From the NCBI GenBank assembly GCA_051531935.1, contig JAOPTR010000018.1, positions 144,941 to 208,940 of the forward strand: a stretch of 64,000 nt of DNA. Direction: 5' to 3'. The DNA is from OCS116 sp051531935 (GTDB lineage: Bacteria; Pseudomonadota; Alphaproteobacteria; Rhizobiales; OSC116). A model generated the notes under the pieces. It was not told where the DNA came from, searched no databases, and was given only the letters and a program-made list of their open reading frames with translations. A program made the translations under genes and the position numbers. This document shows, piece by piece, positions 1 through 7,919 of the stretch (position 1 is its first letter; each line of letters begins with the position of its first letter).

Positions 1-1
1 C

Positions 2-397
2 GGTGGTGGCTCCGTAAACATATCTCGAGTTTTAGGCGTTTCTAGAATGATTGACTTAATGCTTACGGGAAGAGTGCTCTCTTCATCAGAAGCCGAACGA
101 TTTAATATTGTTTCATATATAACTCCTAAAGGAGGTGCGTTTGAAAAGGCACTTGAACTTGCAAAATGTGCGGCTAAAAATTCAGCACTATCAAATTATT
201 GCATTATAAACGCGATACCTAGAATTCATGACAGTGGCTATGATGAAGGGTTGTTTTTCGAATCTATGATAGCTTCGTTTACACAAGAATCTCCTGATGC
301 TAAAATGCGTCTCAAAGCATTTCTGGACAAAAAGGCTGCGCGCCTTGCTGTTCCAAACGAGGTGCAATCTGAAGCAAGCTTTAATAAAGGAAATTAA
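2..397 (+). CDS. Enoyl-CoA hydratase/isomerase family protein, C-terminal part (5' end outside window)
   Basis: The reading frame is open from base 2 to the stop at 397, so the gene begins upstream of the window. The visible 131 residues start with a GGGS segment, then an R-x-LG...R-x-I-x-L-M-LTGR stretch followed by SEAE, which is the usual second half of the crotonase fold (the 'LTGR...A.EA..GLV' region). The tail is a long helical C-terminus as in crotonases that act on CoA esters. The catalytic half is not visible, so hydratase, isomerase or lyase cannot be decided. The stop is 2 bases before the MarR gene, so the two are co-transcribed. CoA-ester enzymes next to MarR and a TRAP binding protein are known from hydroxycinnamate and benzoate-type loci; that link is inference. 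Confidence 0.8.
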   Translation, partial: GGGSVNISRVLGVSRMIDLMLTGRVLSSSEAERFNIVSYITPKGGAFEKALELAKCAAKNSALSNYCIINAIPRIHDSGYDEGLFFESMIASFTQESPDAKMRLKAFLDKKAARLAVPNEVQSEASFNKGN

Positions 398-399
398 TT

Positions 400-882
400 A
401 TGTCACAAAATCAATTGGTTGAAGAAATACTAATACCTGTAAAGGCAATCGAAAATGTTGATTTTAAGGAGTTTGAGCGCATTGCTGGGCTAATGATTCA
501 GTTAGGACAGTTAAAAGTATCAAAGTCATTCCAGGAGATTTTTAAAGGTGAAGAATTAAACGTCGGGCGTTTTACGATATTATGCGCCATTAATGATAAC
601 CCAGAAATTAATCAAGGAATTCTTGCGAAGGCTTTAGAAATAAAACGCTCAAATATGACAACCATAATAAGAGCTTTTGAAAATAAAGGGCTGCTTGAAA
701 GGATAGTGCCAGAGAATAACAGAAGATCAATTGCGCTTATTCTAACAAAGGAAGGCAGGGATCTTGTGAAGGAATTTAGGCCAAGGGTCTTAAAGGCGGA
801 AAAACAAGTTTTTTCGATGTTGAGTGATGAAGAGTATTCGAGTTTTGTTGTGACATTGCGTAAAATTATGGGTCGCAATTAA
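400..882 (+). CDS. MarR family transcriptional regulator
   Basis: A 160-residue protein of the usual MarR length. Residues about 55-122 form the winged helix: a recognition helix region around 71-92 (NQGILAKALEIKRSNMT) and a wing ending with the NRRSIALILTKEGR segment, typical of MarR. The flanking helices would form the dimer interface. The ATG lies 2 bases after the stop of the crotonase-family gene, so it is the second gene of that operon. A 7-bp-arm palindrome at 981-998, between this gene and the TRAP binding-protein gene, is a possible operator. MarR regulators beside CoA-ester enzymes often sense the CoA thioester (CouR of Rhodopseudomonas is an example); whether this one does is unknown. 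Confidence 0.88.
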   Translation: MSQNQLVEEILIPVKAIENVDFKEFERIAGLMIQLGQLKVSKSFQEIFKGEELNVGRFTILCAINDNPEINQGILAKALEIKRSNMTTIIRAFENKGLLERIVPENNRRSIALILTKEGRDLVKEFRPRVLKAEKQVFSMLSDEEYSSFVVTLRKIMGRN

Positions 883-980
883 ATATTTTAAATTCCTATA
901 GCTGAAGATGCAAAATAGAAGCCTTGGTTTGTTGCCATGCCATGGCCGTATAGTCGCGCGCAACACAAAGATAATGTAAA

Positions 981-998
981 ATTCGAGTGGTCTCGAAT
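981..998. promoter_or_regulatory. Perfect inverted repeat, possible operator
   Basis: ATTCGAG-TGGT-CTCGAAT has two perfect 7-bp arms with a 4-bp centre. It sits 99 bases after the MarR gene and about 100 bases before the TRAP binding-protein start. Size and symmetry fit a dimeric MarR protein. There is no second copy nearby, so this is a candidate only. Confidence 0.35.
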
Positions 999-1097
999 GT
1001 AGGTAAGTGTAGCAATATAGTTACAAGCTATTGGGTTTCAATTCGCATAAAATTGGAAACCATATCATGAAGAAACTATCATAAAAGGGAGAGAATT

Positions 1098-2153
1098 ATG
1101 AAAATGTTTAAAATAAAATCCATAGTAGGGGCTGCATTAATTTGCACTGCAGGGTTAGGGATTAGTACTGTTTCTGTTATTGCAGCAGATACTGTTACGT
1201 TAAAATTGCATCAATTTTTACCACCACAGGCAACAGTACCTAAAAAAGTACTCGAAGTCTGGGGTGCTAAAGTTGAAGAGGCTTCAAAAGGGCGAATCAA
1301 AATTCAGCAATATCCCTCGATGCAGCTAGGTGGGCGGCCGCCTGAGTTAATAGATCAAGTGCTTGATGGAGTTGTAGATATTGCATGGACTGTAGTTGGT
1401 TACACTCCAGGTCGTTTCCCCCGCACAGAAGTCTTCGAATTACCATTTATTCAATCTGATGCGCAAGCAACCACTAAAGCTTTTTGGATATTGTTTGAAA
1501 AAGACATGAAAGACAATGAATTTAAAGATATGCATGTGCTTGGTACTTGGGTTCATGGGCCAGGATTAATTCATTCGAATACACCTATCAAGGATGTTGA
1601 AGATATGAAGGGTTTGAAAATTCGTGGCGGTTCTCGAGCCATTAACATGATGTTAAAAGAATTTGGTGCGACTCCTGTCGGAATGCCAGTTCCAGCTGTC
1701 TCTGAAGCTTTGTCAAAGGGTGTTATTGACGCAACAACCATTCCTTGGGAAGTTGCAGCCTCTTTAAAAGTAAGTGAATTAGTCCATAATCACACTGAAT
1801 TTACTGGTAATGCTCTTTACACAGTTACGTTTGTAATGGCAATGAATAAAGAGAAATATGAAAGCCTGCCAGATGACTTGAAAAAAATTATCGACGATAA
1901 TTCAGGTCTTGAATTCAGTGTAAACGCAGCTAGAATAATGCAGGAAGCTGATGCCCCTGTACGCGCTCAAGCGGTTGAACTCGGCAATAATGTTATTGTT
2001 CTAAGTGCCGAGGAAAGTGATAAATGGCATCAAGCATCTGCCGCTGTTTACGACCAGTGGGCCAAAGAAATGGATGCTAAGGGTTTTGATGGCAAGGGTT
2101 TGATTGATGAAGCAAAAGCCTTGATTAAAGAAAATTCTAGTATGGCTAAATAA
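1098..2153 (+). CDS. TRAP transporter substrate-binding protein, DctP family
   Basis: 351 residues. A Sec signal peptide is clear (KxxK n-region, hydrophobic stretch to about residue 28, A-A cleavage at about 30). The mature protein has the DctP fold signs: the LKLHQFLPP opening, a FELPF segment near residue 115, and a LKIRGGSR segment in the middle, where the family's conserved arginine contacts a carboxylate ligand. It would bind an organic acid in the periplasm. The ATG at 1098 follows a GGGAGAG ribosome site at 1088-1094. A strong terminator follows directly and no small or large TRAP permease gene follows, so the membrane parts must lie upstream of the window or elsewhere. With the crotonase and MarR neighbours an aromatic or hydroxycinnamate ligand is a reasonable guess, not shown. 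Confidence 0.92.
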   Translation: MKMFKIKSIVGAALICTAGLGISTVSVIAADTVTLKLHQFLPPQATVPKKVLEVWGAKVEEASKGRIKIQQYPSMQLGGRPPELIDQVLDGVVDIAWTVVGYTPGRFPRTEVFELPFIQSDAQATTKAFWILFEKDMKDNEFKDMHVLGTWVHGPGLIHSNTPIKDVEDMKGLKIRGGSRAINMMLKEFGATPVGMPVPAVSEALSKGVIDATTIPWEVAASLKVSELVHNHTEFTGNALYTVTFVMAMNKEKYESLPDDLKKIIDDNSGLEFSVNAARIMQEADAPVRAQAVELGNNVIVLSAEESDKWHQASAAVYDQWAKEMDAKGFDGKGLIDEAKALIKENSSMAK

Positions 2154-2159
2154 AATGCA

Positions 2160-2198
2160 AAAGGGAGTGAGTTGATGATACAGCTTGCTCCTTTTTTT
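2160..2198 (+). terminator. Rho-independent terminator of the TRAP binding-protein gene
   Basis: An imperfect stem (AAAGGGAGTGAGTTG paired with CAGCTTGCTCCTTT, one bulge, a few wobble pairs) with a short loop is followed by a run of seven T. It starts 6 bases after the stop codon. Confidence 0.8.
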
Positions 2199-2608
2199 AC
2201 ATTGTTCTAGGAATAAATGTGTTTCAAAACGCCGACATACAAAATGAGTGGTTTTGTGAAATTAAAAATCAGTTTGTCAGTGGTGAACCAGAAAATAATT
2301 CAAATTCATGGCTAGTTCATCATGCAGTTTTGAAATGCGTGTTTAATTATATTACGGTTTCGAACGTCTGAATTCTTGTTCACTGGATAGTAGGTTGTTT
2401 TAAATCAAGCGGCACATGAGGACACAGAGTTTAATCTTACACAAATAACAAACGTTTCGCAAAAGCCATATTGAAATAAAAAACAGTTCTAGAAATTTGT
2501 GCGGACTGTCGACAGCGAAGTATCATATTTAGCTTATGGTGCGATTGATTAAGGAGCTGGTTGAGGGTTGTTGCTTCAAGATGATCGGGCAATTTGGCTC
2601 AAATAATT
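2199..2608. other. Gene-free stretch
   Basis: About 400 AT-rich bases with no plausible gene on either strand. I see no repeat, tRNA or clear promoter here. It separates the TRAP binding-protein gene from a relic region and may itself be decayed sequence. Confidence 0.5.
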
Positions 2609-2956
2609 TTACTGTTCTGCGAAATCGTGTTCTTTGCAAATTTTTTGAATGTCTTGATTATCTAGTGATTCTGAGGTCAATTTACATTGGTAGCTGTTGT
2701 CACTCTTTGTCAGGAAGTATTTACACGATTTACATTGCCCGAAGCCTTTTTGGTTGTTTTGAATTTGCCATGACTTCAAAATTGACTTTAGCATTTCGAT
2801 TTGTGTTGTGTCATCATCGGTAACTCTGGTGAATATATTGTCAGATTGCTCAACAAATTCTTCGCCTCGAGTGGTTAATTTTAAACGAGAGAGGCGCTTG
2901 TCTGCAAGGTCTTGACTTCGGCTAACAAATTTTTGCTTTTCCAATATTTTTAGGCT
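2609..2956 (-). pseudogene. Truncated MarR-type regulator (N-terminal half missing)
   Basis: On the minus strand, residues read SLKILEKQKFVSRSQDL and then ADKRLSRLKLT. This is the recognition-helix end and wing of a MarR protein (L-E-x-x-G/K-F-V-x-R-s...D-x-R...L-x-LT). A Cys-rich tail GQCKSCKYF...C...C follows, of a kind seen in some MarR proteins. The frame is closed by a stop at 2957-2959, just upstream of the homologous part, so the dimerisation helix and first half of the DNA-binding domain (about 60-70 residues) are missing. A TTG at 2942-2944 could start translation but would give a half domain. The break abuts the equally truncated plus-strand gene at 2957. Confidence 0.65.
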
Positions 2957-3235
2957 TTAGGAAGTGCTGCTGGTGTAAGCCGAGAAGAGATGTCGATGGC
3001 GCAGAATGGGTCGTCAAGTGATACCAAAACGCAATCCGCATTAACCTTCGCAAGTTTATTGGTGAAGAATACGGGACATGTGTCTCAATCGGATATCGAG
3101 CTTGTGAAACTTGCTGGGTACAATGAAGCAGAAATTGCAGAAATTTTGGCTCATGTTTCGCTTAATATTTTCACCAATTATACAAATGTTGCATTCGCAG
3201 TACCGCTTGATTTTCCGAAGGTTAAGCTAACTTAG
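2957..3235 (+). pseudogene. Truncated carboxymuconolactone-decarboxylase/AhpD-like protein (N-terminal half missing)
   Basis: The plus frame reads LGSAAGVSREEM..., then ALTFASLLVKNTGHVSQSDIE, then AEIAEILAHVSLN and IFTNYTNVAF...DFP. This is the C-terminal half of the peroxidase-related AhpD/CMD family (usual length about 180 residues). The part carrying the CxxC(xxH) redox site, which precedes the 'xGxAAGLSxEE' segment, is missing: a stop at 2951-2953 lies directly upstream. An internal ATG at 2990 with no good ribosome site would give 81 residues without the active cysteines. It abuts the MarR relic on the other strand. Both lost their 5' ends, as expected if one deletion removed the shared intergenic region of a divergent pair. 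Confidence 0.7.
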
Positions 3236-3262
3236 ATTTCACATCTTCATGCACGAAACTAA

Positions 3263-3553
3263 ATGGAATTCATTTACATGCACATCGACGTTTTTGATAC
3301 ATACGCAAAATCTAAAAATGGAAACATTATGCATTTTGACGTTTTAGTAGATCAGGGAACTGCAAAGAAGCTTGCGCTTGGTTACGCCAAGTCGTGGCTA
3401 TTGGGAATTGGCGAGACAACCTATGAAGTGGAGCAATCAAATTGCAATTTTTGTCATAGTGAAAAAGCCAATACTCAAATTCAGCAGTCAATAGAAACTC
3501 GTGGACATTTTATCCTTCAACTTGATGGATGCCCAGAACCAACAAAATTTTAA
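3263..3553 (+). CDS. DUF2024 family protein
   Basis: A 96-residue protein matching DUF2024 over its whole length. An opening H-I-D-VFDTYAKSK is followed by NIMHFDVLVDQGT, then a central CNFCHSE motif and a C-terminal GHFILQLDGCPEP. The spaced Cys/His residues (CxFCH and the late GC) could bind a metal, but the family has no known function. The first Met may be at 3263 or at the in-frame ATG at 3278 (MHIDVFDTY), which lines up better with the family start. The next gene, for a secreted protein, starts 15 bases after this stop, so the two may be co-transcribed. Confidence 0.75.
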   Translation: MEFIYMHIDVFDTYAKSKNGNIMHFDVLVDQGTAKKLALGYAKSWLLGIGETTYEVEQSNCNFCHSEKANTQIQQSIETRGHFILQLDGCPEPTKF

Positions 3554-3567
3554 AGAAAGAAAAAACA

Positions 3568-4323
3568 ATGAAATTAAATTTTATAAAATATGTGAGCATA
3601 TCTTCATTAATAGTGATGGGGATGATAACATCGGCACAAGCTGATGAAAACCATTCTTACGAAATTAATGCGGATGTCGGTAATGCCAAAATAACAAGTT
3701 TTGATATTGTAAAAACAAACATTAAATCATCTGACAATTGGATTACTTTTACTATGAACGTTAGTGGGGGTGCTGGAAAAGTTAAACCAACCGCCTCTGG
3801 TCAACTAGCAGGTAGTGATGTGTTTTCATATGTTTGGCCTACAAAATTAAATAGCTCATTGGTTGGTTTTGAGAAAAATCAAGGTATTTTATCAATGGCA
3901 ATTACCTCTCAGCCTGACTTTGATGACACTCCATTGTTTGATGAAAATGGCGATGGTAATTTGGAGAATGATGGTAATGTTTGGCATTCACATTGGGTTG
4001 TTTTAGTTCCTGATGATAAATGTGGTGCCGGGGCTCTTAAAGTTAAGGATATTCCTGCTGGTTCGGTTCCTCAATTACCTGTGACTTGGCCGGGTTTGCC
4101 ATTATTATTAGATAGCCCAGGTTATTCGCCTGTTTTTTCTGAACAAACCGTAGAGGTTAGAGTGCCCTTTAGAAACGCTAAAGAACTTGTTGGTATTTCA
4201 TTTGATGGAGTGACTGCTGGATTGCGCGTAAACGCAAGCGCTCACGCGCCTTTGCTATGTGTTGTTGATGTTTTTGACATCGCATCGGGTGATTTATTGC
4301 TGACGGGTATGATTGGGAATTAA
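3568..4323 (+). CDS. Secreted protein of unknown function
   Basis: From the ATG at 3568 (ribosome site AAAGAAAG shortly before) the protein has 251 residues with a Sec signal peptide (MKLNFIKY, hydrophobic core, TSAQA-D cleavage at about residue 24). The mature part is acidic and beta-rich, with a short Asp/Asn-rich stretch (FDENGDGN) that resembles a single calcium-binding loop and two distant cysteines that could pair. A longer reading from 3529 would overlap the DUF2024 gene and add a charged leader before the signal peptide, so I reject it. A family is not recognised. It is probably periplasmic or exported and follows the DUF2024 gene; a 10-bp hairpin ends the unit. Confidence 0.7.
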   Translation: MKLNFIKYVSISSLIVMGMITSAQADENHSYEINADVGNAKITSFDIVKTNIKSSDNWITFTMNVSGGAGKVKPTASGQLAGSDVFSYVWPTKLNSSLVGFEKNQGILSMAITSQPDFDDTPLFDENGDGNLENDGNVWHSHWVVLVPDDKCGAGALKVKDIPAGSVPQLPVTWPGLPLLLDSPGYSPVFSEQTVEVRVPFRNAKELVGISFDGVTAGLRVNASAHAPLLCVVDVFDIASGDLLLTGMIGN

Positions 4324-4333
4324 ACTAGATATG

Positions 4334-4368
4334 GTTCGAAGGAGGTATTTGAAATGCTTCCTTCGAAC
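4334..4368 (+). terminator. Hairpin after the secreted-protein gene
   Basis: A perfect 10-bp inverted repeat GTTCGAAGGA...TCCTTCGAAC with a 15-base loop, 10 bases past the stop. There is no T-tract, so it may be an mRNA 3'-end stabiliser or weak terminator. The rest of the 4324-4675 gap shows no gene. Confidence 0.5.
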
Positions 4369-4657
4369 TCATAATTGTTGTCCATAAAGATCTCTTGTAT
4401 CTTTCACTTATAATGCGGTTTTTTTTAATTTGGGCTTAGGTATGAGCATAGGAATATCAACTTCCAAATTCCTCTTATATTGAAGCATGGAATACTCATG
4501 TGAGACAGGTTTCTGGGCATAAACCACATAAATAGCGTTGTGTGGCGGGGAGTTAACAAAATCATCGTTTTATGGAGCTAGGGGCTATGGGAGGATTATT
4601 TGGTTGTGGTTTTTGATTAGAGACTTGAAAATTGAACTCAATGTTATAAATATGATT

Positions 4658-4676
4658 GTTAATGAGAATCAATAAT
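4658..4676. promoter_or_regulatory. Possible Fur-type iron box
   Basis: GTTAATGAGAATCAATAAT matches 14 of 19 positions of the classical enterobacterial Fur consensus by hand alignment. It lies directly ahead of, or overlapping, the start region of the Crp/Fnr gene. Many alphaproteobacteria use other iron regulators, so this is weak evidence. Confidence 0.25.
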
Positions 4677-5296
4677 TGGGTATTTATAAATTGAATGAAC
4701 TGCTTCGCCAAAATACGCTAAGTCATATGCGTGATGTTATGGAACAATATGCCCCAATTTCGGATGAATTGTGGGCTGAATTGTTGAACATTGTATCTGT
4801 GGAACATGTGCAGAATGGTGCAAACGTAATTAAAATTGGTGATGTTGCTCGCTATTTTTATTTTTTGAGTAAAGGGTTGTTTCGGGTTTATTTTTTGGGC
4901 GGGGTGGATTTTGACAAAGAAATAAACAAAAATTTCTTCGTTGAAGGGCAATTTCCAGCCAGCCTTGTTGCTAGCCTTAAAAATCAAGAATCTGATTTTT
5001 GTCTTCAATCGTTGGAAGATTCGATTGTTGTGAAAATTAATCACTCGAAATATCGGGAATTATTATTCAATAACAATGAATTGATGCAATATCATATTAT
5101 TTATCTTGAAGCGAATTGGGTGCTAAAGGCTGAGCCATTTGTATCTTCACTTCTGGCGGATGATAGTATGAAGAGGTATGAAGACTTCCTTCGTGATTAT
5201 CCAAACTTAGTTGACCGTATACCGTTGCACCACGTAGCCTCTAAAATTGGAATTACGCCTACGCAGCTTAGCCGCATTCGTAAAAAAATAAAATAA
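4676..5296 (+). CDS. Crp/Fnr family transcriptional regulator
   Basis: Up to 206 residues. The N-terminal half is a cyclic-nucleotide-binding-like beta roll (VIKIGDVARYFYFLSKGLFRVYF near residues 50-75, then a KNFFVEGQFPAS segment). The C-terminal end IPLHHVASKIGITPTQLSRIRKKI is a Crp-type helix-turn-helix. The 'NFFVEGQFPAS' form is like the large Bacteroidetes-type Crp/Fnr subgroup, and the cAMP phosphate-binding arginine motif is absent, so the effector is unknown. There is no Cys cluster, so it is not an oxygen-sensing FNR. The start is unsure: the TTG at 4676 has no ribosome site; ATGs at 4727 or 4739 (MEQYAPIS, the usual family opening) are as likely. The overlap of TTG with a possible iron box favours a later start. 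Confidence 0.8.
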   Translation: MGIYKLNELLRQNTLSHMRDVMEQYAPISDELWAELLNIVSVEHVQNGANVIKIGDVARYFYFLSKGLFRVYFLGGVDFDKEINKNFFVEGQFPASLVASLKNQESDFCLQSLEDSIVVKINHSKYRELLFNNNELMQYHIIYLEANWVLKAEPFVSSLLADDSMKRYEDFLRDYPNLVDRIPLHHVASKIGITPTQLSRIRKKIK

Positions 5297-5342
5297 CCTC
5301 TCAACATATGTAAAGGCGCATTAAAAAATAGGCCCTTATAGT

Positions 5343-5795
5343 GTGTGCATGAACAATATTATATTAATTTTCTTCGCTATGCTTTCTGGTATGGCCATTG
5401 CCATGCAAAGTGGAATGAGTGGGCAGTTGGGTAAACTCCTTCAATCGCCTTTTGCTGCGACTTTTGTGGTGTCATTTGTTACTGCTATGCTGATTTTAAT
5501 TTTGGTGAGTGTGACAAGGGTTGGGTTGCCAAGTTTTTCTAGCATTAAAGACATACCTGTTCATTTGTGGTTTTTAGGCAGCATATTTAGCGCGGTGGCA
5601 TTATCGACAATTTACTGGTTGATGCCGCAAATTGGGGTGTCTAACGTTATGGTGGGGGTGTTGATGGGGCAAATTATTATGTCGATTTTGGCAAGCCATT
5701 TTGGTTGGTTCAATATGCCTGTAAATTCTGTTTCTATAATGAAGCTTGGTGGTGTTATGATGTTGTTTGCTGGTGTGGTTTTAGTGAATTTATAG
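5343..5795 (+). CDS. YdcZ/DUF606-type small DMT transporter
   Basis: 150 residues, almost entirely hydrophobic, with five predicted membrane segments. The opening MNNIILIFFAMLSGMAIAMQSGMSGQLG matches DUF606 (YdcZ), the half-size members of the drug/metabolite transporter superfamily, including the N-Q/S-x-x-N/G-x-x-L pattern in the first helix pair. Such proteins work as homo- or heterodimers; the substrate is unknown. Either GTG 5343 or ATG 5349 can be the start; neither has a strong ribosome site. The acetyltransferase gene begins 7 bases after the stop, so the two form an operon, and the transporter might export or import a compound handled by that enzyme. Confidence 0.75.
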   Translation: MCMNNIILIFFAMLSGMAIAMQSGMSGQLGKLLQSPFAATFVVSFVTAMLILILVSVTRVGLPSFSSIKDIPVHLWFLGSIFSAVALSTIYWLMPQIGVSNVMVGVLMGQIIMSILASHFGWFNMPVNSVSIMKLGGVMMLFAGVVLVNL

Positions 5796-5802
5796 GTGAG
5801 AT

Positions 5803-6603
5803 ATGCAAGATTTTAAAGCTGAATATATAAAGCAATTGGGTTTGAATGTGGATGCAAACCCTATCGAATTAATTAATCAAATGATAGTTGAGCACCAAAC
5901 CCGTTTCACATTTAATAATTTAGATGTTTTGCTCAATAAATTAGAAATAATTTCATTAGAAATTGAAGATCTCTTTGAAAAGATAGTGTTAAAAAAACGC
6001 GGTGGATACTGTTTTGAACATAATAAGTTGTTTTTTTATATGTTGGAACAGCTAGGCTTTACCGTGATGCCTTGTTTGGCACGGGTGGTTTATGGCAGTA
6101 ATAAAGACGTGCCTCAAACTCACCGCATGAACATTGTCACGATTGACGGGCTGGAATATGTAGCCGATGTTGGGTTTGGGCCGTATTCGCCTATGTCGTT
6201 AATTCCAATGTCTGGGGATGAAATAACTGCGCCCGACAAGCAGGTTTTTCGGGTTGTTAGCTCAGAAGAAGGGTTGTTTAAGCTAGAAGTTCAAAATAAA
6301 AAGGGTTTCTTTGCCCTATATACATTTACAAGAACCAAAAGCTTTGAATCTGATTTTGAACTGGCTAATTATTATTCAAATACGCATCCGAAGGCCAAGT
6401 TCACTCAGAAATTAACGATTTCGCTTAAAAACAAAGGAGACACTAAGTTTATTAGCGAAGGCGTCTATTCGACTATAAGCTCAACTGAAAGAAGTGACGA
6501 AAAATTAGAGAAGCCGCAGCGACTGCAGGAGCTTTTGTCTCAAAATTTTAATATTGAAATCGAGCCTGATGAAGCAGATTTCATTTTCAAAATGTTTAAT
6601 TGA
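5803..6603 (+). CDS. nat: Arylamine N-acetyltransferase
   Basis: 266 residues, the usual length. The catalytic triad is intact and at the canonical places: Cys70 in KKRGGYCFEHN, His107 in QTHRMN and Asp122 in YVADVGFGP. The family transfers an acetyl group from acetyl-CoA to arylamines or arylhydrazines by a ping-pong mechanism in the cytoplasm. A GGTGAGAT ribosome site precedes the ATG. It follows the YdcZ-type transporter by 7 bases. The gene end is 12 bases from the convergent HxlR regulator. The natural substrate is unknown in most bacteria; detoxification or a biosynthetic acyl transfer are both possible. Confidence 0.9.
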   Translation: MQDFKAEYIKQLGLNVDANPIELINQMIVEHQTRFTFNNLDVLLNKLEIISLEIEDLFEKIVLKKRGGYCFEHNKLFFYMLEQLGFTVMPCLARVVYGSNKDVPQTHRMNIVTIDGLEYVADVGFGPYSPMSLIPMSGDEITAPDKQVFRVVSSEEGLFKLEVQNKKGFFALYTFTRTKSFESDFELANYYSNTHPKAKFTQKLTISLKNKGDTKFISEGVYSTISSTERSDEKLEKPQRLQELLSQNFNIEIEPDEADFIFKMFN

Positions 6604-6615
6604 GGTTGTTAAAAG

Positions 6616-6993
6616 TTACACCGCTTTGCTAAGTTCAGCGTTTTGATCGTCTGAACTTGGCGTGCATGGCTCAACCATTTTCCATTTCACAGAAAGATCA
6701 CTCAATTGATTGAGAACCTCGCGCAGCTCTAAACCGCGGGCGGTTAGTGTATATGAAACTTCGGGTGGAATTGTGGGCTTGAACGAACGCGATACAAAGC
6801 CTGTATCTTCGAGTTTGCGTAGCCTTTCGGTTAACATGCGGGATGAAATTCCCGGAACCATCCGTTTAAGCTCGCCAAACCGAACTGTGCCATTATTGGC
6901 TAGTCGCCATAATATATAGGTTGTCCAAGGCCCAGAAATGATACGTAAAAGCTCATCCATCGGGCAGGAGATTGGGGCATCTGTAAATTTCAT
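6616..6993 (-). CDS. HxlR family transcriptional regulator
   Basis: 125 residues with the single HxlR-type winged helix. The signature opening CPMDELLRIISGPWTTYILWRL is followed by RFGELKRMVPGISSRMLTERLRKLEDTGFVSR and YTLTARGLEL. The first cysteine (residue 10, in SCPMD) is at the place used for redox or quinone/electrophile sensing in HypR and QorR-type members. It is transcribed away from the flavodoxin-fold quinone reductase gene at 7109 and very likely controls it; repeated TACTTA half-sites lie in the shared intergenic region. Confidence 0.9.
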   Translation of the reverse strand: MKFTDAPISCPMDELLRIISGPWTTYILWRLANNGTVRFGELKRMVPGISSRMLTERLRKLEDTGFVSRSFKPTIPPEVSYTLTARGLELREVLNQLSDLSVKWKMVEPCTPSSDDQNAELSKAV

Positions 6994-7035
6994 TTTTAAA
7001 AGTTATCCCTTGGTTACGCCAAAATTACTACTAGT

Positions 7036-7055
7036 TACTTAATAATACCTACTTA
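7036..7055. promoter_or_regulatory. Possible HxlR operator (direct repeat)
   Basis: Two TACTTA copies 14 bp apart (7036-7041 and 7050-7055) lie midway between the divergent HxlR and quinone-reductase genes. Spacing near one helix turn and a half is usual for HxlR dimers. Inferred only from position and repetition. Confidence 0.3.
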
Positions 7056-7108
7056 CAAAAAATAATCAAGTTGCTATTTTGACACCGAATTTAACTAAGG
7101 AGAATATA

Positions 7109-7684
7109 ATGGGAAAACAAGTGAGTGTAATTGTTGTGTATCATAGTGGATACGGACATACAAAGGTACAAGCTGAATCTATTTTCGAGGGTGCGCAATC
7201 GGTAGATAATGCAAATGTTAAATTGTTGGATGCTGATTATGCGGCGGCCAATCTGGATGAATTGGCATCAGCCGATGCTATTATTTTTGGCTCGCCTACA
7301 TATATGGGCACTGTTTCAGCACCGTTTAAAGAGTTTATGGATGCATCATCAACCGTTTGGATGGAACAGGGTTGGAAAAATAAAATCGCTGGTGGTTTTA
7401 CCAATTCATCTAGCCAATCTGGCGACAAAACTGGCACATTGCAAACGATGTCTGTTTTTGCTGCGCAACATGGCATGGTTTGGGTTGGTTTAGACCTACC
7501 GCCAGGTAATAACTCTACTGCAGGGTCGGAAGATTCTTTAAACCGTATGGGTGCAAGCCTTGGCGCAATGGCGCAATCTTTGGCAGATGTTGGGGCAGAC
7601 ATTGCACCACCATCGGCTGACAGAAGAACAGCACATTACTATGGAGCAAGAATTGCAAAAGCGGCTCTTCGTTGGGCTGAATAG
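7109..7684 (+). CDS. NAD(P)H:quinone oxidoreductase, WrbA-like flavodoxin fold
   Basis: From ATG 7109 (ribosome site AAGGAG at 7097-7102) the protein has 191 residues. It carries the flavodoxin phosphate loop YHSGYGHTK near the N-terminus, the GSPTYMGTVSAPFKEFMD segment typical of WrbA, and the GGFTNSSSQSGDK loop around the FMN. WrbA-type enzymes reduce quinones by two electrons using NAD(P)H and lower electrophile stress in the cytoplasm. It is divergent from an HxlR regulator, a common pairing in which the regulator senses quinone or diamide-like stress. An earlier TTG at 7079 has no ribosome site and is rejected. Confidence 0.88.
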   Translation: MGKQVSVIVVYHSGYGHTKVQAESIFEGAQSVDNANVKLLDADYAAANLDELASADAIIFGSPTYMGTVSAPFKEFMDASSTVWMEQGWKNKIAGGFTNSSSQSGDKTGTLQTMSVFAAQHGMVWVGLDLPPGNNSTAGSEDSLNRMGASLGAMAQSLADVGADIAPPSADRRTAHYYGARIAKAALRWAE

Positions 7685-7733
7685 TATAGTTTCCGCTAAC
7701 TAATTATTCGAGTTGTGAAAATAGCTTTAAAGT

Positions 7734-7773
7734 GGCCACTCAACCTTAACGGGGTGAGTGGTCTCTCTTTTTG
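7734..7773 (+). terminator. Rho-independent terminator of the quinone-reductase gene
   Basis: GGCCACTCAACC pairs with GGGGTGAGTGGTC (one mismatch, one wobble), followed by TCTCTTTTT. It is about 50 bases past the stop codon. Confidence 0.75.
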
Positions 7774-7919
7774 ATCATGTTATTTTGACATTCAGCCATG
7801 TCACATAAATTGATTGAAATAATATGCTTGTTTTTGCATGAAACTCCCAAAAGACTCCCTTGAACATTATTTTAAAATGTCCATATACCTAAAATTATTA
7901 TATTTCTTGGGAGGGAATC

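Noticed and set aside
2536..2823. Plus-strand open frame at 2536-2823
   Set aside because: It lies antisense to the MarR relic, has no ribosome site and a Cys/Leu-rich composition typical of a shadow frame.
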